DNA from: JAJEFO01 sp965208685
Lineage (GTDB): Bacteria; Pseudomonadota; Alphaproteobacteria; Rhodobacterales; Rhodobacteraceae
DNA: 64,000 bases
Direction: 5' to 3'
NCBI GenBank assembly: GCA_965208685.1
Contig: CBDBPL010000007.1
Coordinates: 2,542,001 to 2,606,000 of the forward strand
This document shows positions 62,026-64,000 of this stretch, one piece after another. The number at the start of each line of letters is the position of its first letter. Position 1 is the stretch's first letter. A program made the translations under genes and the position numbers. The notes under the pieces are model-generated. The model was not told the origin of the DNA, did not search any database, and worked only from the letters and a program-made list of their open reading frames with translations.

Positions 62026-63693
62026 TCATACCTCGATGGTCCGCGGACGCCGCCGCTCGAACCACATCACGATCAGGAGGCGCGTGACGAATATCGCCGT
62101 GAAGACGGACGTGACGATGCCGCACATCAAGGTGACGGCGAAGCCCTTCACCGGCCCCGAACCGAGCGCGAATAGGATCACCGCCGTCATTCCCGTCGTG
62201 ACGTTGGCGTCGATGATGGCGGACAGCGCCCTTTGGTAGCCGAGCTCTATGGCGCGGCTTGGCCCCTTCGCGGTCCTGAGTTCCTCCCGGATGCGCTCGA
62301 AGACCAGCACGTTCGCGTCCACCGCCATGCCGATCGTGAGCACGATGCCCGCGATGCCCGGCAGCGTGAGCGTCGCCCCGAACACCGAAAGGATGCCCAG
62401 GAGCAGCGCGACGTTCAGGATGAGCGCCACGTCGGCGAAGACGCCGAACAGGCCGTAGGACAAGGCCATGAAGACGATCACGGCAGCGAATGCCACGATG
62501 CAGGCGATGCGCCCGGCATCGATGCTGTCCTGGCCCAGCCCGGGACTGACCGTCCGCTCTTCGAGGAACGTCAGCTCGGCGGGAAGTGCGCCGGCCCGCA
62601 GGAGTATGGCAAGTTCAGTCGAGCTCTCGACGGTGAAGTTGCCCGTGATCTGGCCGGAACCGCCGGTTATGGGTTCGCGAATCTGAGGCGCCGTTATGAC
62701 CTCCCCGTCGAGCACCGTGGCGAACAGGGCCCCGACATTGTCGCTCGTGTACTGGCCGAATATCCGTGCGCCCGCGGGATTGAACCGGAACGTGACCGAC
62801 GGCAGCCCGTTCTGGTCGAACGCGGGCTGCGCATCCACGAGATCCTCGCCCGACAACACGGCTGCGCGCTCAACGATGTAGAACTCCCCCTCGCGATCCA
62901 GGTGCGGCACCAGGATGTTTCCCGGCCCCGCAACGGCCTTCGAATCCGTCGTGGAACTGACGACCGGATGGAATGTCAGGCGCGCGGTCGTGCCGATGAG
63001 GGCCTTGAGCTCGGCGGCCGAGCCGACGCCCGGCACCTGGATCAGGATCCGGTTCTCGCCCTGCCTCTGGATCGACGGTTCCCGTGTGCCGACTTCGTCG
63101 ATGCGGCGCCGAATGATCTCGAGCGCCTGCTGCACGGTCCTGTTGTCAGTGGCCGCCTTTTCCTCTGGCGAAAGCTCGACGGTGACGACGTCACCCTGCC
63201 CCGACGCGACAATGTCGGTCGCACCGATTCCCGCGGTCAGGCTCACGACCGGCTGCGCCAGCTCGCGCACCGCCCCAAGAGCCGCCTCGATCGCCTCGGA
63301 GCGCTGGATGCGAACCTGCAACGTGCCGTGCGGCGCGGTGTCCACGCGCTCCACGAATCCGACCTGGTCGCGCAGTTCAACGAGGGCCTGGCGGACCTCC
63401 GGCCAGTAGACGTCCATGCGATCGGCGTAGACGTCCTCGACATGGACCTCGGCCAGCAGGTGCGCCCCGCCCCTCAGGTCAAGGCCCAGGTTGATCAGCG
63501 TCGAAGGCAGGAACGAGGGCCAGGTTGCGGCCTGCGCCTCGCGCTCGGAGGTCGAGCCGAAGGTTTCGATGGCGGCAACGGCGTCGTTGTGCGTCTCGAC
63601 GCGGGAATAGAACCCGTTCGGAAAGGAGAACAGCAGGCCCGACGCGCAAACTGCAAGAATCAGGACCCGCTTCCAGAGCGCGATCTGCAGCAT
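62026..63693 (-). CDS. secD: Protein translocase subunit SecD
   Basis: A 555-residue membrane protein. LGLDLRGGAHLLAEV follows the first helix, with NRILIQVPGV in the P1 domain and VLTIGMAVDANVLVFERIREELR in the transmembrane core. It partners SecF and YajC of the Sec translocon, and the three genes are consecutive. Confidence 0.97.
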   Translation of the reverse strand: MLQIALWKRVLILAVCASGLLFSFPNGFYSRVETHNDAVAAIETFGSTSEREAQAATWPSFLPSTLINLGLDLRGGAHLLAEVHVEDVYADRMDVYWPEVRQALVELRDQVGFVERVDTAPHGTLQVRIQRSEAIEAALGAVRELAQPVVSLTAGIGATDIVASGQGDVVTVELSPEEKAATDNRTVQQALEIIRRRIDEVGTREPSIQRQGENRILIQVPGVGSAAELKALIGTTARLTFHPVVSSTTDSKAVAGPGNILVPHLDREGEFYIVERAAVLSGEDLVDAQPAFDQNGLPSVTFRFNPAGARIFGQYTSDNVGALFATVLDGEVITAPQIREPITGGSGQITGNFTVESSTELAILLRAGALPAELTFLEERTVSPGLGQDSIDAGRIACIVAFAAVIVFMALSYGLFGVFADVALILNVALLLGILSVFGATLTLPGIAGIVLTIGMAVDANVLVFERIREELRTAKGPSRAIELGYQRALSAIIDANVTTGMTAVILFALGSGPVKGFAVTLMCGIVTSVFTAIFVTRLLIVMWFERRRPRTIEV

Positions 63694-63701
63694 GTGCGCC
63701 C

Positions 63702-64000
63702 CTAGTTCGCCGGTTCCGTCTTTGAACGAACGGCCTGGATCGTGTTCTGGATCACGCGAACGTGCACGCCGTCGGCGATCTCGACCTCGACTTCGCCGTC
63801 CTCGCGGACCTTGGTCACCTTGCCGACGACGCCACCCTGGGTGACCACCTGGTCGCCGCGGCGCAGCGCCGCAACCATGGCCTGGTGCTCCTTCATCTTC
63901 TTTCTTTGCGGGCGGATCAGCAGCAGGTAAAAGATTGCGAAGATCAGAATGAAGAAGGGCAGCTGCATCAGCAGCGCGTTTCCGCCTCCACCGGCGGCCT
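63702..64000 (-). CDS. yajC: Preprotein translocase subunit YajC, 5' end beyond the window
   Basis: A single hydrophobic helix LPFFILIFAIFYLLLIRPQ is followed by KKMKEHQAMVAALRRGDQVVTQGGVVGKV, the YajC pattern. The frame stays open to the window edge with AAGGGGNALLMQ before the helix, the glycine-rich leader typical of alphaproteobacterial YajC, so the true start lies outside. The ATG at 63968 is probably internal. First gene of the yajC-secD-secF run. Confidence 0.92.
   Translation of the reverse strand, partial: AAGGGGNALLMQLPFFILIFAIFYLLLIRPQRKKMKEHQAMVAALRRGDQVVTQGGVVGKVTKVREDGEVEVEIADGVHVRVIQNTIQAVRSKTEPAN

Noticed and set aside
62233..63705. 490-codon plus-strand frame opposite secD
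   Set aside because: Antisense shadow of secD.

Overview
The window looks like a GC-rich alphaproteobacterial chromosome, most likely Rhodobacterales/Rhodobacteraceae. The best evidence is the block rplU (with a long C-terminal extension), rpmA, an acetyltransferase, obgE, proB, proA, a DUF3553 protein and the ornithine-lipid pair olsB/olsA. The run yajC-secD-secF-Mth938-like-ccmA-ccmB, the DUF6314 and DUF3179 proteins, a FusA2-type elongation-factor paralogue and TRAP transporters agree with this. Taxonomy is inferred from gene content only. Many genes are broken (SDR, Rieske ferredoxin, RpiR regulator, tyrosine integrase, reverse transcriptase, serine recombinases, transposase, KamA-like radical SAM), so this genome has been decaying or taking in and losing mobile DNA.

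Layout. 1-6.7 kb: end of a DUF2235 hydrolase, an orphan CoxL/xanthine-dehydrogenase-type molybdoenzyme, and valS. 6.7-7.9 kb: a mobile mystery protein A/B pair (HTH plus Fic). 8.2-18.7 kb: one minus-strand catabolic operon, reading from a LacI-type regulator through a decayed SDR, a Gfo/Idh/MocA dehydrogenase, a TIM-barrel isomerase, a ribose-type ABC importer (binding protein, ATPase, two permeases) and two more Gfo/Idh/MocA dehydrogenases. 19.1-21.5 kb, divergent: a MocD-like membrane di-iron desaturase/hydroxylase, a degenerate Rieske ferredoxin and a mutarotase-like protein. Together this resembles a moc (rhizopine-type) locus for a cyclitol or methylated sugar.

21.5-38.3 kb is mostly core: EF-G-like protein, moaA, M32 carboxypeptidase, heme A synthase, a SPOUT RNA methylase, a ThiE-like protein, olsA/olsB, proA/proB, obgE, rpmA and rplU.

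38.3-53.1 kb is accessory DNA starting at tRNA-Ser(CGA). It holds a nucleotidyltransferase-fold gene pair, serine recombinase remnants, a class II Fic protein, a truncated reverse transcriptase, a rhizobial y4b-like recombinase module and a five-gene operon (N-formylglutamate amidohydrolase, TRAP small and large permeases, TRAP binding protein, glutamine-synthetase-like ligase) beside a gutted RpiR regulator. It then holds an excisionase-type HTH gene, a TPR protein, a 3' fragment of initiator tRNA-fMet and a dead tyrosine integrase.

53.4-64 kb: a frameshifted KamA-like radical SAM gene, a 1-kb gene-free stretch, DUF3179, DUF6314, bioY, ccmB/ccmA, a Mth938-like protein, a TauE/SafE permease, secF, secD and yajC, which runs off the window edge.
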